Source: Ktedonobacter robiniae
GTDB lineage: Bacteria > Chloroflexota > Ktedonobacteria > Ktedonobacterales > Ktedonobacteraceae
Assembly: GCF_016587375.1 (NCBI RefSeq)
Contig: NZ_BNJG01000001.1
Coordinates: 1,798,001 to 1,862,000 of the forward strand
Direction of reading: 5' to 3'
DNA length: 64,000 nucleotides
Below, one piece after another: positions 54,094-62,938 of the stretch. Each line of letters begins with the position of its first letter. Position 1 is the first letter of the stretch. Both the position numbers and the translations under genes were made by a program. The notes under the pieces are model-generated. The model did no database searches and had not been told where the DNA came from. It saw only the letters and a program-made list of their open reading frames with translations.

Positions 54094-54720
54094 TTAGCGC
54101 TTTGTAGCCAGCCAAGTATGCAAGTTGCGTATAGTATCGTCGCGGTAGGCCTTGAAGAGTTGCTCCATCTCGGCTTCGGAGACGGTATGCATTCGAGGGT
54201 TGCAGTGCAAGAACGAGAGATGGCGCGCGGCATCCGGGTTGGCCAGATGCTTCACTTCGGGATCGTTATCGCTTATATCCAGCCATAGCTCAGTAATGGC
54301 ATCCATGGTCAGAAGGCGTATCGACAGCCACTCATGTTCAAGAAAAGTCCCTAACACAGGGAAATGGGCCTGTTGATGCGAGGAACCTAAGATCATGATG
54401 GCAAAGTCCAGCCCGTGTAATGAAGGAAATGAAGTAATCTTGCTTGCCAGGGCCTCATAGTCAAGGTATTCGCGGGTAGGGTTATAGCGTTCAGCGGTCT
54501 CTACTAGGCAGAACAGATCCTCTCGTGCTTCATTATCAGCCTCCTCGAGGGCCATTTTCAGCAGCATTGAGGCAATGGAGCCGACCTCCTCAAGTTGAAA
54601 GGCATCACCATTTTCCAGGATCCAATCCAGGTCGCTGCTGGCATGTAAGCGCGTTTGAGGGTCATGTAAACACTGAAGAAACTTTTCCGTTTCCTGGCGT
54701 AGTCGCGAGGGATCGCTCAT
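54094..54720 (-). CDS. Unknown helical protein
   Basis: 208 residues, acidic, mostly helical, no signal peptide. Possibly HEAT-like repeats (LASKITSFPSLHGLDFA, FLEHEWLSIRLLTMDAIT). I cannot name a family. Confidence 0.55.
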   Translation of the reverse strand: MSDPSRLRQETEKFLQCLHDPQTRLHASSDLDWILENGDAFQLEEVGSIASMLLKMALEEADNEAREDLFCLVETAERYNPTREYLDYEALASKITSFPSLHGLDFAIMILGSSHQQAHFPVLGTFLEHEWLSIRLLTMDAITELWLDISDNDPEVKHLANPDAARHLSFLHCNPRMHTVSEAEMEQLFKAYRDDTIRNLHTWLATKR

Positions 54721-54876
54721 TTGTTTCTCTCACTTAATAGGGCAGTCATCAAGCCAGGTAGCAAACCAGGCATAGAGGGATGATGCCTCAATTGTAAATT
54801 CTTTCGCATCGGCAGTCTGGTCGCTATTCGCTGCCATGTTGATTGACGCATGTATTGTCAAAGATTGAGAAACGTT

Positions 54877-55251
54877 CTAATCCGATGTATCAGGCGAGAG
54901 GCACTCGATCATGAGGACCTGGGGGTCTTTGACGCGGTGGCTCATCTTGACGATATTCTGGATGTTGGCGGGATGGGTCATAAAGCTTGTGGCCATGTCT
55001 ACGGCATCCTCGGCGCTGGCAAAGATGCCATCGAAGAAGGCGAGAGGGTCTTTTTCGAGGAGGAGGCCGACATGCCAGCCCTCGTTGAAGGAGAAGACCA
55101 GCAGGAGGCCGATGTGGTGACCGGCGATCTTCGCCAGGCTGGTGGTGTGGTAGATAACGTCGGTAGCGGTGCGATCTTCGAGGAGGAACTCCTGATCCTC
55201 GATACGAAGGGAGGAAGGAAAGACCATATCCTGGGCGGACCCATCACTCAT
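54877..55251 (-). CDS. Unknown small cytosolic protein
   Basis: 124 residues, AAAGGAT before the ATG. No signal peptide or known motif. Codon use is like that of the neighbours, supporting a real gene. Confidence 0.55.
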   Translation of the reverse strand: MSDGSAQDMVFPSSLRIEDQEFLLEDRTATDVIYHTTSLAKIAGHHIGLLLVFSFNEGWHVGLLLEKDPLAFFDGIFASAEDAVDMATSFMTHPANIQNIVKMSHRVKDPQVLMIECLSPDTSD

Positions 55252-55365
55252 GAAAATATCCTTTGCGCTGTAAGGGCTTTTGTTAGATATGGATATTATA
55301 CTATGTAGACGCGATTTCTTCAGAAGGGGTGCATGTGGAAAAAATGTGGATGAATTGTGGAGAAG

Positions 55366-55438
55366 TGGGCCTGAGAGGACTCGAACCTCCGACGCACGGT
55401 TTAGGAAACCGACGCTCTATCCACTGAGCTACAGGCCC
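55366..55438 (-). tRNA. tRNA-Arg (anticodon CCT)
   Basis: The minus strand folds into a full cloverleaf: acceptor GGGCCTG/CAGGCCC, D arm GCTC...GAGC, anticodon arm TCGGT-TTCCTAA-ACCGT (anticodon CCT), T arm GGAGG-TTCGAGT-CCTCT, discriminator A. The CCA end is not encoded. Reads AGG codons. Confidence 0.97.
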
Positions 55439-55508
55439 AACGCTTCAATAATACCATACTCGTCAATCATCGTTCAATAGGTTTTGTGGGGTATTTCAGG
55501 GAAGAGGG

Positions 55509-55551
55509 AGAGGCAGATTGTGCCTGGCGAAGCCGGGTACAGTCTGCCTCT
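55509..55551 (+). terminator. Hairpin with GU pairs between CHAP gene and tRNA
   Basis: 20-base arms (55509-55528, 55532-55551) around GAA. Three positions are GU pairs in plus-strand RNA (mismatches in minus-strand RNA), so it would be stable only in the plus direction. Confidence 0.5.
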
Positions 55552-55659
55552 TTCCTGCAAAAAGAAGGTGCATGGGGTCTCGATACGACAGCCATTTATA
55601 GGGGCTACCTCTCTCGCGCTGGCAAGCATAAGAAAGGTAGTTTGGCTATATATAGTTTT

Positions 55660-56481
55660 TTATTGGGGGCTGACAAAAGATACACCCTTGCCGGGGTAGT
55701 AATGCTGGTAGGAGACGGCGCGTGGATTAGGTTGCCAGTTCATGGAGCTGGCGATCACTGATCCGTCGTCTAGAACATGCTCTACGACTCCGACATGGCC
55801 TGCTCCGCCTGAACCTTGCACGCCACCCTGGAGCACGATAATGGCTCCCTCGGTGGGGGCAGAGGAGACGTTCCAGCCTGATTCGGCCGCGCGGTCGGCC
55901 CATTGCCAGGCCATGGCACCACCATGGCTCCATGGGACATAGTATCCGTAGAGGTCATGGAAACGTTTATTGGCATACCAGGTACAGGTTCCAAAGGGGA
56001 AGCTGTTGTAGTCTATCTCATCATCTGAATCAAGCCAGGGAAACTGGCTGATATATGGGGGCTGTTGTGGCCCTCCCCCATTGTGTTGCAACGATAGGGG
56101 TTGTAGATAAGGCTGCGCATTCTCTCCCTTCGCGGCGTTGTTCACGCCCTCCTCCGCATCGGCAGCCTTGAGAGACTCGTTCTGGTATGGCGATGTTTTT
56201 CCATTGTTATGGCATACAAGTTGATTGCGGGAGGAGTGTTGAGAAGATTGGGCATGTTGATCTGACAGGTGCTGCTGCTGGCTTGCGCTCTCCACGCTTG
56301 CACACTGAGACGCCTCGGCGGCTGCGACCTGGACATTCTGCATAGAGAGTCCCAGGGCAACACCAATCGAGAGTATGCCTAGTAGCGCCAGGGCACCGGT
56401 CTTGAATACACGCTGTAGTATATGTGGTGGCTGGAGTTCGCTCCAGCTTTTTCGCTGCGTTCGCACTATATCCTCTTCCAT
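55660..56481 (-). CDS. CHAP-domain cell wall hydrolase
   Basis: 273 residues. N-terminal membrane helix (about 28-50), low-complexity Gln/Ser/His stretch, then a CHAP domain from about 150 with C166 (FGTCTWYA), H229 (GHVGVVEHV) and the SSMNW end. It would cleave peptide bonds in peptidoglycan outside the cell. A leader of about 130 bases precedes the ATG with AAGGAG placed too far away (about 37 bases), so the start site is unusual. Confidence 0.85.
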   Translation of the reverse strand: MEEDIVRTQRKSWSELQPPHILQRVFKTGALALLGILSIGVALGLSMQNVQVAAAEASQCASVESASQQQHLSDQHAQSSQHSSRNQLVCHNNGKTSPYQNESLKAADAEEGVNNAAKGENAQPYLQPLSLQHNGGGPQQPPYISQFPWLDSDDEIDYNSFPFGTCTWYANKRFHDLYGYYVPWSHGGAMAWQWADRAAESGWNVSSAPTEGAIIVLQGGVQGSGGAGHVGVVEHVLDDGSVIASSMNWQPNPRAVSYQHYYPGKGVSFVSPQ

Positions 56482-56617
56482 TTCGGCAACTTGCAGACCC
56501 CTGCAATGGCTTGTACTCCTTTCCTAACACCGTATGGGTTCGCACTGCCCAATTTTGGCCCGTTAAGGGCGGAATACTCTGCCTAAAAATACTATACACC
56601 GCCCTTTGTAAAAATAG

Positions 56618-56665
56618 ATACCGATATGTAGGTATTTTACATATAAAATACCTACATATCGGTAT
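56618..56665. terminator. Perfect palindrome, AT-rich (hairpin 16)
   Basis: 22-bp arms (56618-56639, 56644-56665), loop CATA. Unusually AT-rich for this set. Confidence 0.8.
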
Positions 56666-56695
56666 ATGACACTTCTCGCCACTGCGTGGCTCGCA

Positions 56696-56748
56696 GGGTA
56701 ATAGGGGTGTTGCGGCGGTGCGACACCGCCGCAACACCCCTATTACCC
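56696..56748. terminator. Perfect palindrome (hairpin 17) with shoulder hairpin
   Basis: 25-bp arms (56696-56720, 56724-56748), loop CGA. Left shoulder CTCGCCACTGCGTGGCTCGC. Confidence 0.85.
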
Positions 56749-56790
56749 CGGTATAAAAAGAGCGTAGGGCGGATCACGAGCGTCCTGGTC

Positions 56791-56858
56791 AGGTGGAAAA
56801 AGAGTGGGGAGTAGATGCCGACGCATGTCGGCATCTACTCCCCACTCTTTTTCCACCT
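56791..56858. terminator. Long perfect palindrome (hairpin 18)
   Basis: 32-bp arms (56791-56822, 56827-56858), loop GCAT. Ends 8 bases from the stop of the 95-residue gene. Confidence 0.88.
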
Positions 56859-56865
56859 AATATTT

Positions 56866-57153
56866 TTAGAGGCGTTGTTTGGGCTTTTTGTGGATGAAGG
56901 GCGAGGTTTTCTCCTCGGCGCCACGGATTTCGGAGACGCCGGTCTCCTGGTTGTACTCAACCTCGGTCACCTGCTCGCGACGAATGGCATTGATGGGCTT
57001 CATGCCGGTGGGAGAAGGAGTAGTGCGTGGGCCGGGCCGGGAGGAGGGCCATTCCGGAAAAACAACCTTCACTTCGCCGGAGAGAGCGGTATTGTCTGCG
57101 GGCGCCTGGCCTTGCAGGGCTTTCTTGGTATCAGTAACTTTTGGTTTCTGCAT
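56866..57153 (-). CDS. Small unknown protein, proline- and lysine-rich
   Basis: 95 residues from ATG at 57153 (MQKPKVTD), AGGGAAG upstream. Low complexity, no family. Confidence 0.5.
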   Translation of the reverse strand: MQKPKVTDTKKALQGQAPADNTALSGEVKVVFPEWPSSRPGPRTTPSPTGMKPINAIRREQVTEVEYNQETGVSEIRGAEEKTSPFIHKKPKQRL

Positions 57154-57425
57154 GTGTCTTCCCTCTGAAAACATTTCTAGATTGATAGGTCAATGTGATA
57201 AGGTCAGTAAAATTTTACTGTACACCGAGTGAACATACAAGTAAGAAGAACTATAGATTACACGCAGAAGTCTTCTTGACCTGTGACACATCGAAATACT
57301 AGTACTTTTAGAAATTTTGGCACTAGCCTCTGACATTTACTCGTTGCGTAATGGAACAAGCAAATCTTCTTTTCTATTGTACAATGCTCAATCTAGATAT
57401 GCGATGGGAGTGAGGAGGAAAGTTT

Positions 57426-58403
57426 ATGCGAATATTGCTGACGGGGGCGACGGGGTTGCTGGGGGGACACCTGGTGAAGGCGTTGCGGGAGAGGGATGAG
57501 CGGGTACGAGCACTGGTACTTCCGGCTGAGGATGCGCGTTCATTGGAGGGACTGGGGGTTGAGGTGGTGCGTGGGGATATTACGGAGGCTGGTGCGCTGG
57601 TGGAGGCTGTGCGAGGGAGCGAGTTGGTCTTTCACCTGGCGGGGATGATGGGGGTCTGGCGTCCCCTGGCGGAGTACTGCCGCGTGAATGTTGAGGGGAC
57701 GCGGAATCTCTACAAGGTAGCTATGGAGGCAGGAGTGAGGCGGTTTGTGCATACCAGTTCGCATACGGTGTATGGGCTGGGATATGGGCGATTTCTGACG
57801 GAGGATGAGCCACTGCGGCCCGATAACGATCCCTATAGCTTGAGCAAGGCGGAGGGGGATAGGCTAGTGCGCCGCCTGATGCTCACAAGCCAGATGGAGA
57901 CAGTGATTATTCGGCCGGGAACATTCTTTGGGCCGGGCGATAAGCTGCATTTCGCGCGCATGGCAGAGAAGTTGAGGCATGGGCGCGGCGTCATTCTGGG
58001 GCGCGGCGATAATCATCTCCCCTTTTGTTACGTTGACGATATCGTGCAGGGCTATCTTCTGGCGGGATATCATCCCCAGGCGCCAGGGAACGTCTACAAC
58101 ATTACGAATGATCAGCCGCTGACACAGCTTGAGATGTTTAATGAGATCGCGGACGCCGTGGGGGGAGAGCGCCCCAGGCTGCACCTGCCTTACCAGCCGA
58201 TCCGCCTGGGGGCGATCTGCGCGGAGAAGTTGGTGGCGCGTATGACGCGGACCCGACCCCTGGTTACGGAGTTGGGGGCTTTGATGTTTGGTAGTGATAA
58301 TAAGCATAGTATTGAGAAGGCACGCCGCGAGCTAGGCTACGCACCCCACGTGGGGCTGCGCGAGGGGATTCAGCTCGCGGCGCAGTGGTTCAATGCAGTG
58401 TAG
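57426..58403 (+). CDS. NAD(P)-dependent epimerase/dehydratase (extended SDR)
   Basis: 325 residues. GATGLLGGH (7-15) binds the cofactor; the active site has YSLSK (Tyr-Lys) near 138; HTSSHTVYG provides the Ser/Thr. The final motif GRGDNHLPFCYVDDIV is of the 3-beta-HSD/dihydroflavonol-reductase-like group. Substrate unknown, could be a sugar or a steroid/terpenoid. ATG with GAGGAAAG 4 bases upstream. Confidence 0.88.
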   Translation: MRILLTGATGLLGGHLVKALRERDERVRALVLPAEDARSLEGLGVEVVRGDITEAGALVEAVRGSELVFHLAGMMGVWRPLAEYCRVNVEGTRNLYKVAMEAGVRRFVHTSSHTVYGLGYGRFLTEDEPLRPDNDPYSLSKAEGDRLVRRLMLTSQMETVIIRPGTFFGPGDKLHFARMAEKLRHGRGVILGRGDNHLPFCYVDDIVQGYLLAGYHPQAPGNVYNITNDQPLTQLEMFNEIADAVGGERPRLHLPYQPIRLGAICAEKLVARMTRTRPLVTELGALMFGSDNKHSIEKARRELGYAPHVGLREGIQLAAQWFNAV

Positions 58404-58409
58404 CCAGGA

Positions 58410-58432
58410 GTCCATGCAAGCATGGACCCTAC
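58410..58432 (+). repeat. Dispersed repeat R6
   Basis: AGTCCATGCAAGCATGGACC and CTACA. Directly follows the epimerase stop. Confidence 0.7.
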
Positions 58433-58441
58433 AGCAGTGGT

Positions 58442-58726
58442 TTAGTCGGGAGGGGATTTAGGAGGGACGGCGTTTTGGAGGCCGAAGCGTTGGATGGTGC
58501 GCGCCAGCCAGGTGGCGACGGGGCCTTGGTCGGCACGCTGGCTGGATTGGAGGAGGAAGCTGGCGGTTGGGGGGTGTGAGGGTTGTTGCTGGCTTTGTTT
58601 GATGTGCGCCAGTTCGGCGTAGTGTTGCGCGGCCCAGTAGAGGTTGATACGGCAAGCGCGGCAGTTTTTGGCGCTCTCTTCATTGCTTTCGCCACATTGG
58701 GGGCAGATGAACATGGGATTGGACAT
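58442..58726 (-). CDS. Zinc-ribbon protein
   Basis: 94 residues. CPQC ... CRAC (8-24) is a zinc ribbon; the remainder is Gln/Pro-rich. AAAGGAGCTACC precedes the ATG. Shares its strand with the radical SAM gene upstream, 17 bp apart, so they probably form an operon. Confidence 0.68.
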   Translation of the reverse strand: MSNPMFICPQCGESNEESAKNCRACRINLYWAAQHYAELAHIKQSQQQPSHPPTASFLLQSSQRADQGPVATWLARTIQRFGLQNAVPPKSPPD

Positions 58727-58743
58727 GGTAAGGTAGCTCCTTT

Positions 58744-59892
58744 TTATGATGGTTGGCTGGCTGTTTTAGCCTGGGTAGCGCGGGGGCGCAGGGTAATCAG
58801 CGATTGGGCGCTCTCGCGGGCGACTGAGAGCGCCACGCGGCTGACAGTGGGTATATGACAGAGCATGTTGGTGTAGGCCGCATTGGCGAGGGGGCAGTAG
58901 CACTCGCCGGCCTTGATGCTGCGTCGCAGTTCGGCGGCGCGGGGAGTGCTCCAGACGCTTTGGAAGTTATAGTCGTGTTCGCGCAGGTTGCCCATGGGTT
59001 CGGCGCGGATACAGCAGGTCCAGACGTCGCCATTGGGGGCTATCTGGGCGGAGGCGACGCCCGCGAGGCAGGGGATCACCTGGCGCTGCTCGGCGAGGGT
59101 GCGTTTAACGAGATCATAATAGCGATCCCGGAAGGCCTGGGTGATACGTGAGACGCCGCTGGCCTCGGATTGGCGTATCCCCTGCTGCAAGCGTTCAATA
59201 ACGGCCTGGTACTTGGGTAGGGGAGGGGTGATGCCCATACCGACGGTGTCCAGCTCCACGCGCTCCTCGGCGATCTCACTGATGAAGGAATCGGGGCGCA
59301 GTTCCTCGCGCACGTAGGCATAGATCTGCTCAAATTCGTCGACATTAAAGTTTGAGATGACGGTATGTACTCCCACGGTCAGGTTTTTGTAGCGCGCTTT
59401 GAGGGCCTTGAGGCCAGCATAGGTCTTGAGGGCGCGGGCGAAGTTGCCTTTGACACCACGCACGCGATCATGCTTCTCGCCAATGCCATCCAGGGAGAGG
59501 TTGATAATGATTTCTGAGCCGGGCGCGGCTTGCAGGACCTGCTCGATGCGCGCAGGGATGATGGCGTCCTGGATGCCGTTGGTGGGGATATTGATGATGC
59601 CAGGTCGACAGTGCCGGTAAGCGGAAGCGATGATCTGGGGGAGGTCTCGACGCAGGGTAGGTTCGCCCCCGCTGAAGGTGAACCAGTAGGCGGCGCGGTC
59701 AATTGAGGCGAAGGTGCGTTCGTATTCTTCTAGCGTGAAGTCGTCGTTGGGACGCTGCCAGACGTTACAGGTTTTGCAGCGCGAGTTGCAGCGATAGCTG
59801 ACGCTGATGGTGAGGTTGAGTGGGAGGACCAGTGGTTGGCCTGTGGCGTATGAGGCTTGTATTTTGGCGATTTTTGGTAATATTTCGAGCAT
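58744..59892 (-). CDS. Radical SAM protein with C-terminal cysteine cluster
   Basis: 382 residues. CNSRCKTC (C35, C39, C42) binds the 4Fe-4S for SAM cleavage, SGGEPTLR binds SAM. A late cluster (CLAG, GDVWTCC, GECYCPLA, MLCH) looks SPASM-like and may hold an auxiliary cluster. Substrate unknown, possibly a peptide or carbohydrate. GGGAAAGGG precedes the ATG. An R4-type array lies directly 5'. Confidence 0.87.
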   Translation of the reverse strand: MLEILPKIAKIQASYATGQPLVLPLNLTISVSYRCNSRCKTCNVWQRPNDDFTLEEYERTFASIDRAAYWFTFSGGEPTLRRDLPQIIASAYRHCRPGIINIPTNGIQDAIIPARIEQVLQAAPGSEIIINLSLDGIGEKHDRVRGVKGNFARALKTYAGLKALKARYKNLTVGVHTVISNFNVDEFEQIYAYVREELRPDSFISEIAEERVELDTVGMGITPPLPKYQAVIERLQQGIRQSEASGVSRITQAFRDRYYDLVKRTLAEQRQVIPCLAGVASAQIAPNGDVWTCCIRAEPMGNLREHDYNFQSVWSTPRAAELRRSIKAGECYCPLANAAYTNMLCHIPTVSRVALSVARESAQSLITLRPRATQAKTASQPS

Positions 59893-60299
59893 GTGTTTCC
59901 CTTTCCCTTCTTTCCACGTTGCCGCCTGCGGCGGCAGAAAAAAATTACTCGGGGGCTTTGCCCCCGCACCCCCATAGTTTCCGACCGAGGCCGCATACGG
60001 TGGCAGGAGAATTTATTCGGGGGCGATGCCCCGCACCTCCATAGTCGAGACCGGGCCGTGCTGCGGCAGCAGGAGAATTTATTCGGGGGCGATGCCCCGC
60101 ACCTCCATGGGCGTCCTCTTATTAAGACGGATAACTGTATGCAATTACGTTTGGTATGGTACCAGAGGATATTTTTGGTATTTTTGTAGCTGGAGGTAAA
60201 TTTGCGCGATTTTTGCTGCCGGATTCCATTCTAAATGATGTAAATAGATGTTACGATATAAGGGATAATAGCAAGCGAGATAGCAAAGGGTGTGTATTT
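59893..60299. other. 407-bp divergent region with R4-type array
   Basis: Array at 59921-60110, then about 190 bp leading to the next gene, with AAAGGGTG before its ATG. No other gene. Confidence 0.6.
59921..60110 (-). repeat. R4-type array, three units
   Basis: GCCGCCTGCGGCGGC seed, then units GGGGGCTTTGCCCCCGCACC and two of the form GGGGGCGATGCCCCGCACCT, separated by GGCAGGAGAATTTATTC. The seed and the layout are the same as other R4 arrays but the unit sequence differs. Confidence 0.75.
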
Positions 60300-61193
60300 A
60301 TGGTTCAACAATCCCGATATAGCGATGCTGGCCAGAATGGGGGTCCATATCTTGGGGCGCTGCGTGCGACGTATCGCCACGTTATGCTGTTGAAGACAAT
60401 GTTGACGCTGATTATTTGTGTGGTTGCGCTGGGGCTAATACTAGAGGCTGTACGTCTGTTAAAAATTCATATGTTGACGGTAGGGATAGCGGGATTCTTC
60501 GGGGTGATTTTGCTGATCGTTTTTGGCTTCTGCCTGGCGTTGTTTCTGCGTTATCGGCATGAGACGGTGCAGGTCTATGAGCAGGGGCTGGTGGCGACGA
60601 ATCGCGAGGGGTGGGTGGCGCTGCGTTGGGATGAGATTGAGTATATCTGGCATAAGGTGGATCTGCAGACGCCTGATCCGGATTTTGAGATTGATACGAA
60701 CCGCCTGGCATATATCGCTTATGATAATCCGCATGCGACATCGTGGAGTAACCTGGATTATGTGACCCATACCGAGGCGACCAAGGGATCAAGCATTCTG
60801 AAACATTCGTATGTTGTGCGTTCATATCGAGGAGTTTCGCTGAACATTCCACAGCATTATCTGCGCTGGTCGAAGCTGTGTGACACGATTGATCACGAGG
60901 CCACGCGCTACCAGTATTCACTAGCGCAGACGCTACTACAACAGGGGAGGCCGGTCTCCTTTGGTCCACTCCTGCTAAGTCGAGATGGTATTTATTATGG
61001 GCAGGATCTCTTGCCCTGGCAGTTCTTCGGCGCCCTCTCTGTGGATGAGCGCTGGGGGCTGATTACGATTACGGTGAAGGGGTATGCGCGGCCATGGGCC
61101 TGGCTGCTGGTGGCGCGCGTTCCCAATATCGCGCTCTTGCAAGGCTTGCTGGTCATAGCACAGCAGAAGTTTGCACGCGGGCCGCAGAGATAG
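60300..61193 (+). CDS. DUF6585-like membrane protein, single module
   Basis: 297 residues from ATG at 60300 (MVQQSRYSD), AAAGGGTG upstream. Two membrane helices (about 33-55, 62-85) followed by a PH-like domain with VYEQGLVATN ... LRWDEIEYIW, the motif seen twice in the protein at 10957. A second globular part ends near 290. Function unknown. Confidence 0.65.
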   Translation: MVQQSRYSDAGQNGGPYLGALRATYRHVMLLKTMLTLIICVVALGLILEAVRLLKIHMLTVGIAGFFGVILLIVFGFCLALFLRYRHETVQVYEQGLVATNREGWVALRWDEIEYIWHKVDLQTPDPDFEIDTNRLAYIAYDNPHATSWSNLDYVTHTEATKGSSILKHSYVVRSYRGVSLNIPQHYLRWSKLCDTIDHEATRYQYSLAQTLLQQGRPVSFGPLLLSRDGIYYGQDLLPWQFFGALSVDERWGLITITVKGYARPWAWLLVARVPNIALLQGLLVIAQQKFARGPQR

Positions 61194-61200
61194 CGTGTTA

Positions 61201-61229
61201 TTGTCGCCATAGCGAAATTTTGCTATAGT
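61201..61229 (+). promoter_or_regulatory. Probable sigma-70 promoter of the gcv genes
   Basis: TTGTCG (61201-61206) and TATAGT (61224-61229), 17 bases apart, leaving a leader of about 80 bases to gcvT. No glycine riboswitch motif seen in the leader. Confidence 0.6.
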
Positions 61230-61315
61230 GGACAGCGGAAGCTTTGCGCGTCTGGTATTTTTATTAGATAGCGAGAGTAATCGATCCTCTAGAGCGCACG
61301 CATGGGAGTTTTTGT

Positions 61316-62440
61316 ATGACCACACAAGACAGCGCCGTCCCTAGTTTAAAAAGGACCCCGCTTTATGAACAGCACCGGGCTCTGGGTGCCCGCCTGGTGG
61401 AGTTCGGTGGCTGGGATATGCCTGTACAGTATAGCGGCATTATCGAGGAGCACCAGGCCGTTCGCACGAAGGCGGGTCTCTTTGATGTGAGCCACATGGG
61501 CGAGTTTAAGGCCGAGGGAAGCGATGCCCTGGCCTTTCTGCAATATCTTGTGCCCAATGATGTCTCACGCCTGGCAGTTGGGCAGGCATTATATACGCAA
61601 CTCTGCCGACCAGATGGCACGACGATTGATGATTTGCTGATCTATCACCTGGCGGAAGAGCAGTATATGCTTGTCGTCAACGCCGCTAATATCGATAAAG
61701 ATTATGCCTGGATCGAGAGTCACGCGCAGAAGTTTGCCAACGTCACCCTCTCTAATCAGTCAGATACGACTGCCTTGATCGCCTTGCAAGGCCCACTGGC
61801 GATGAGTATTCTGCAACCGCTGGCGGACGTCAAGCTGGACGAGATCAAGTATTATCACTTCGCGCCAGGCCAGGTTGCGGACATTCGTTGCCTGATCTCA
61901 CGCACCGGCTACACGGGCGAGGATGGCTTTGAGCTGTACTGCCCCTCCGTTGACGCGGCCAAGCTCTGGCAGACCCTGCTTGAAGCGGGCAAGCCACAGG
62001 GGGTGCTGCCGGCAGGCCTGGGAGCGCGCGACACGCTGCGCCTGGAGGCGGCCTACTGCCTCTATGGGCATGAGCTGGACGATGAGACCAATCCGCTTGA
62101 GGCCGGCCTGGGCTGGACTGTCAAGCTAAAAAAGAGCGTGGAGTTTATTGGTCGCAGCGCCCTCCAGCAGGCGAAGGAGCAGGGGCTGAAGAAGCGCCTG
62201 GTGGGAATTGAACTGCTGGAACGTGGCGTGCCACGCAGCGGCTACGCCATTTACGATGGCGAGCAGCGCATTGGCGTTCTTACCAGCGGCTCGCATGGGC
62301 CCACAGTGCAGAAGAGCATTGGCCTGGGCTTTGTGGACCCGGAACATGCGAAAGTGGGGACACGCGTGCAGATCGAGATTCGCGGGAAACGCGTCGCCGC
62401 GCAGGTGGTCGCTCTTCCCTTTTACAAGCGCGGGGAATAG
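61316..62440 (+). CDS. gcvT: Glycine cleavage system aminomethyltransferase (T protein)
   Basis: 374 residues. GGWDMPVQYSGIIEEH near the start, RTGYTGEDGFELY in the middle and the beta-barrel C-terminus with VGIELLERGVPR are family features. Takes the methylamine from GcvH and makes methylene-THF plus ammonia. First gene of the gcv group. Confidence 0.96.
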   Translation: MTTQDSAVPSLKRTPLYEQHRALGARLVEFGGWDMPVQYSGIIEEHQAVRTKAGLFDVSHMGEFKAEGSDALAFLQYLVPNDVSRLAVGQALYTQLCRPDGTTIDDLLIYHLAEEQYMLVVNAANIDKDYAWIESHAQKFANVTLSNQSDTTALIALQGPLAMSILQPLADVKLDEIKYYHFAPGQVADIRCLISRTGYTGEDGFELYCPSVDAAKLWQTLLEAGKPQGVLPAGLGARDTLRLEAAYCLYGHELDDETNPLEAGLGWTVKLKKSVEFIGRSALQQAKEQGLKKRLVGIELLERGVPRSGYAIYDGEQRIGVLTSGSHGPTVQKSIGLGFVDPEHAKVGTRVQIEIRGKRVAAQVVALPFYKRGE

Positions 62441-62459
62441 AATTAGTTGTGGGCTTTTA

Positions 62460-62482
62460 GTCCATGCAAGCATGGACCCTAC
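62460..62482 (+). repeat. Dispersed repeat R6
   Basis: GTCCATGCAAGCATGGACCC and TACA between gcvT and gcvH. Confidence 0.7.
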
Positions 62483-62540
62483 AATTTCCGTGAAGTGGGG
62501 AATAGAACAAACAGAGATACATTGAAGGAGAAGATAGACG

Positions 62541-62936
62541 ATGGCTAGCCTTAACCATCCTGCTAACCTGAAATATACGAAGACCGATGAGTGGGTCCTT
62601 GTAGAGGGGGACCAGGCGACAATTGGTATTACGGACTATGCTCAGGATCAGCTGGGTGACATTGTGTATATCGAGCTGCCCTGGGATGGCGGCCAGACGC
62701 TTGGTAACGAAGAGAAGTTCGGCGATATCGAGTCGGTCAAGGCGACCTCCGAGCTTGTGGCACCGCTCAGCGGCGAGGTGGTTTCCGCCAACCAAGAGTT
62801 GAAGGAGCGCCCAGAGCTGATCAACGATAACCCTTATGATGAGGGGTGGATGCTGAAGATCAAGCTTGCCAATACCGCGGAGCTGGACCAGCTGATGACT
62901 GCCGAGCAGTATTTGCAATACCTCGAAGGTAGATAG
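62541..62936 (+). CDS. gcvH: Glycine cleavage system H protein
   Basis: 131 residues. The lipoyl lysine is K67 in ESVKATSEL. TKTDEWVLVEGD and EGWMLKIKL are typical. Carries the aminomethyl group between P and T proteins. GGAGAAGATAGACG precedes the ATG. Confidence 0.96.
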   Translation: MASLNHPANLKYTKTDEWVLVEGDQATIGITDYAQDQLGDIVYIELPWDGGQTLGNEEKFGDIESVKATSELVAPLSGEVVSANQELKERPELINDNPYDEGWMLKIKLANTAELDQLMTAEQYLQYLEGR

Positions 62937-62938
62937 AT

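Larger units (their letters stand above)
56482..56865. other. 384-bp region with three palindromes in a row
   Basis: Between a small unknown gene and the CHAP gene, both minus. Hairpins 16, 17 and 18 follow each other, then a GC-rich leader (56482-56605) with small stems (TTGCAG-GGGT-CTGCAA). I considered a c-di-AMP or c-di-GMP riboswitch and did not find the conserved motifs. Confidence 0.55.

Noticed and set aside
56482..56605. c-di-AMP or c-di-GMP riboswitch before the CHAP gene
   Set aside because: Such riboswitches often precede wall hydrolases, but the conserved aptamer motifs are missing.
61230..61315. Glycine riboswitch before gcvT
   Set aside because: The leader is only about 80 bases and the conserved glycine aptamer blocks are not present.
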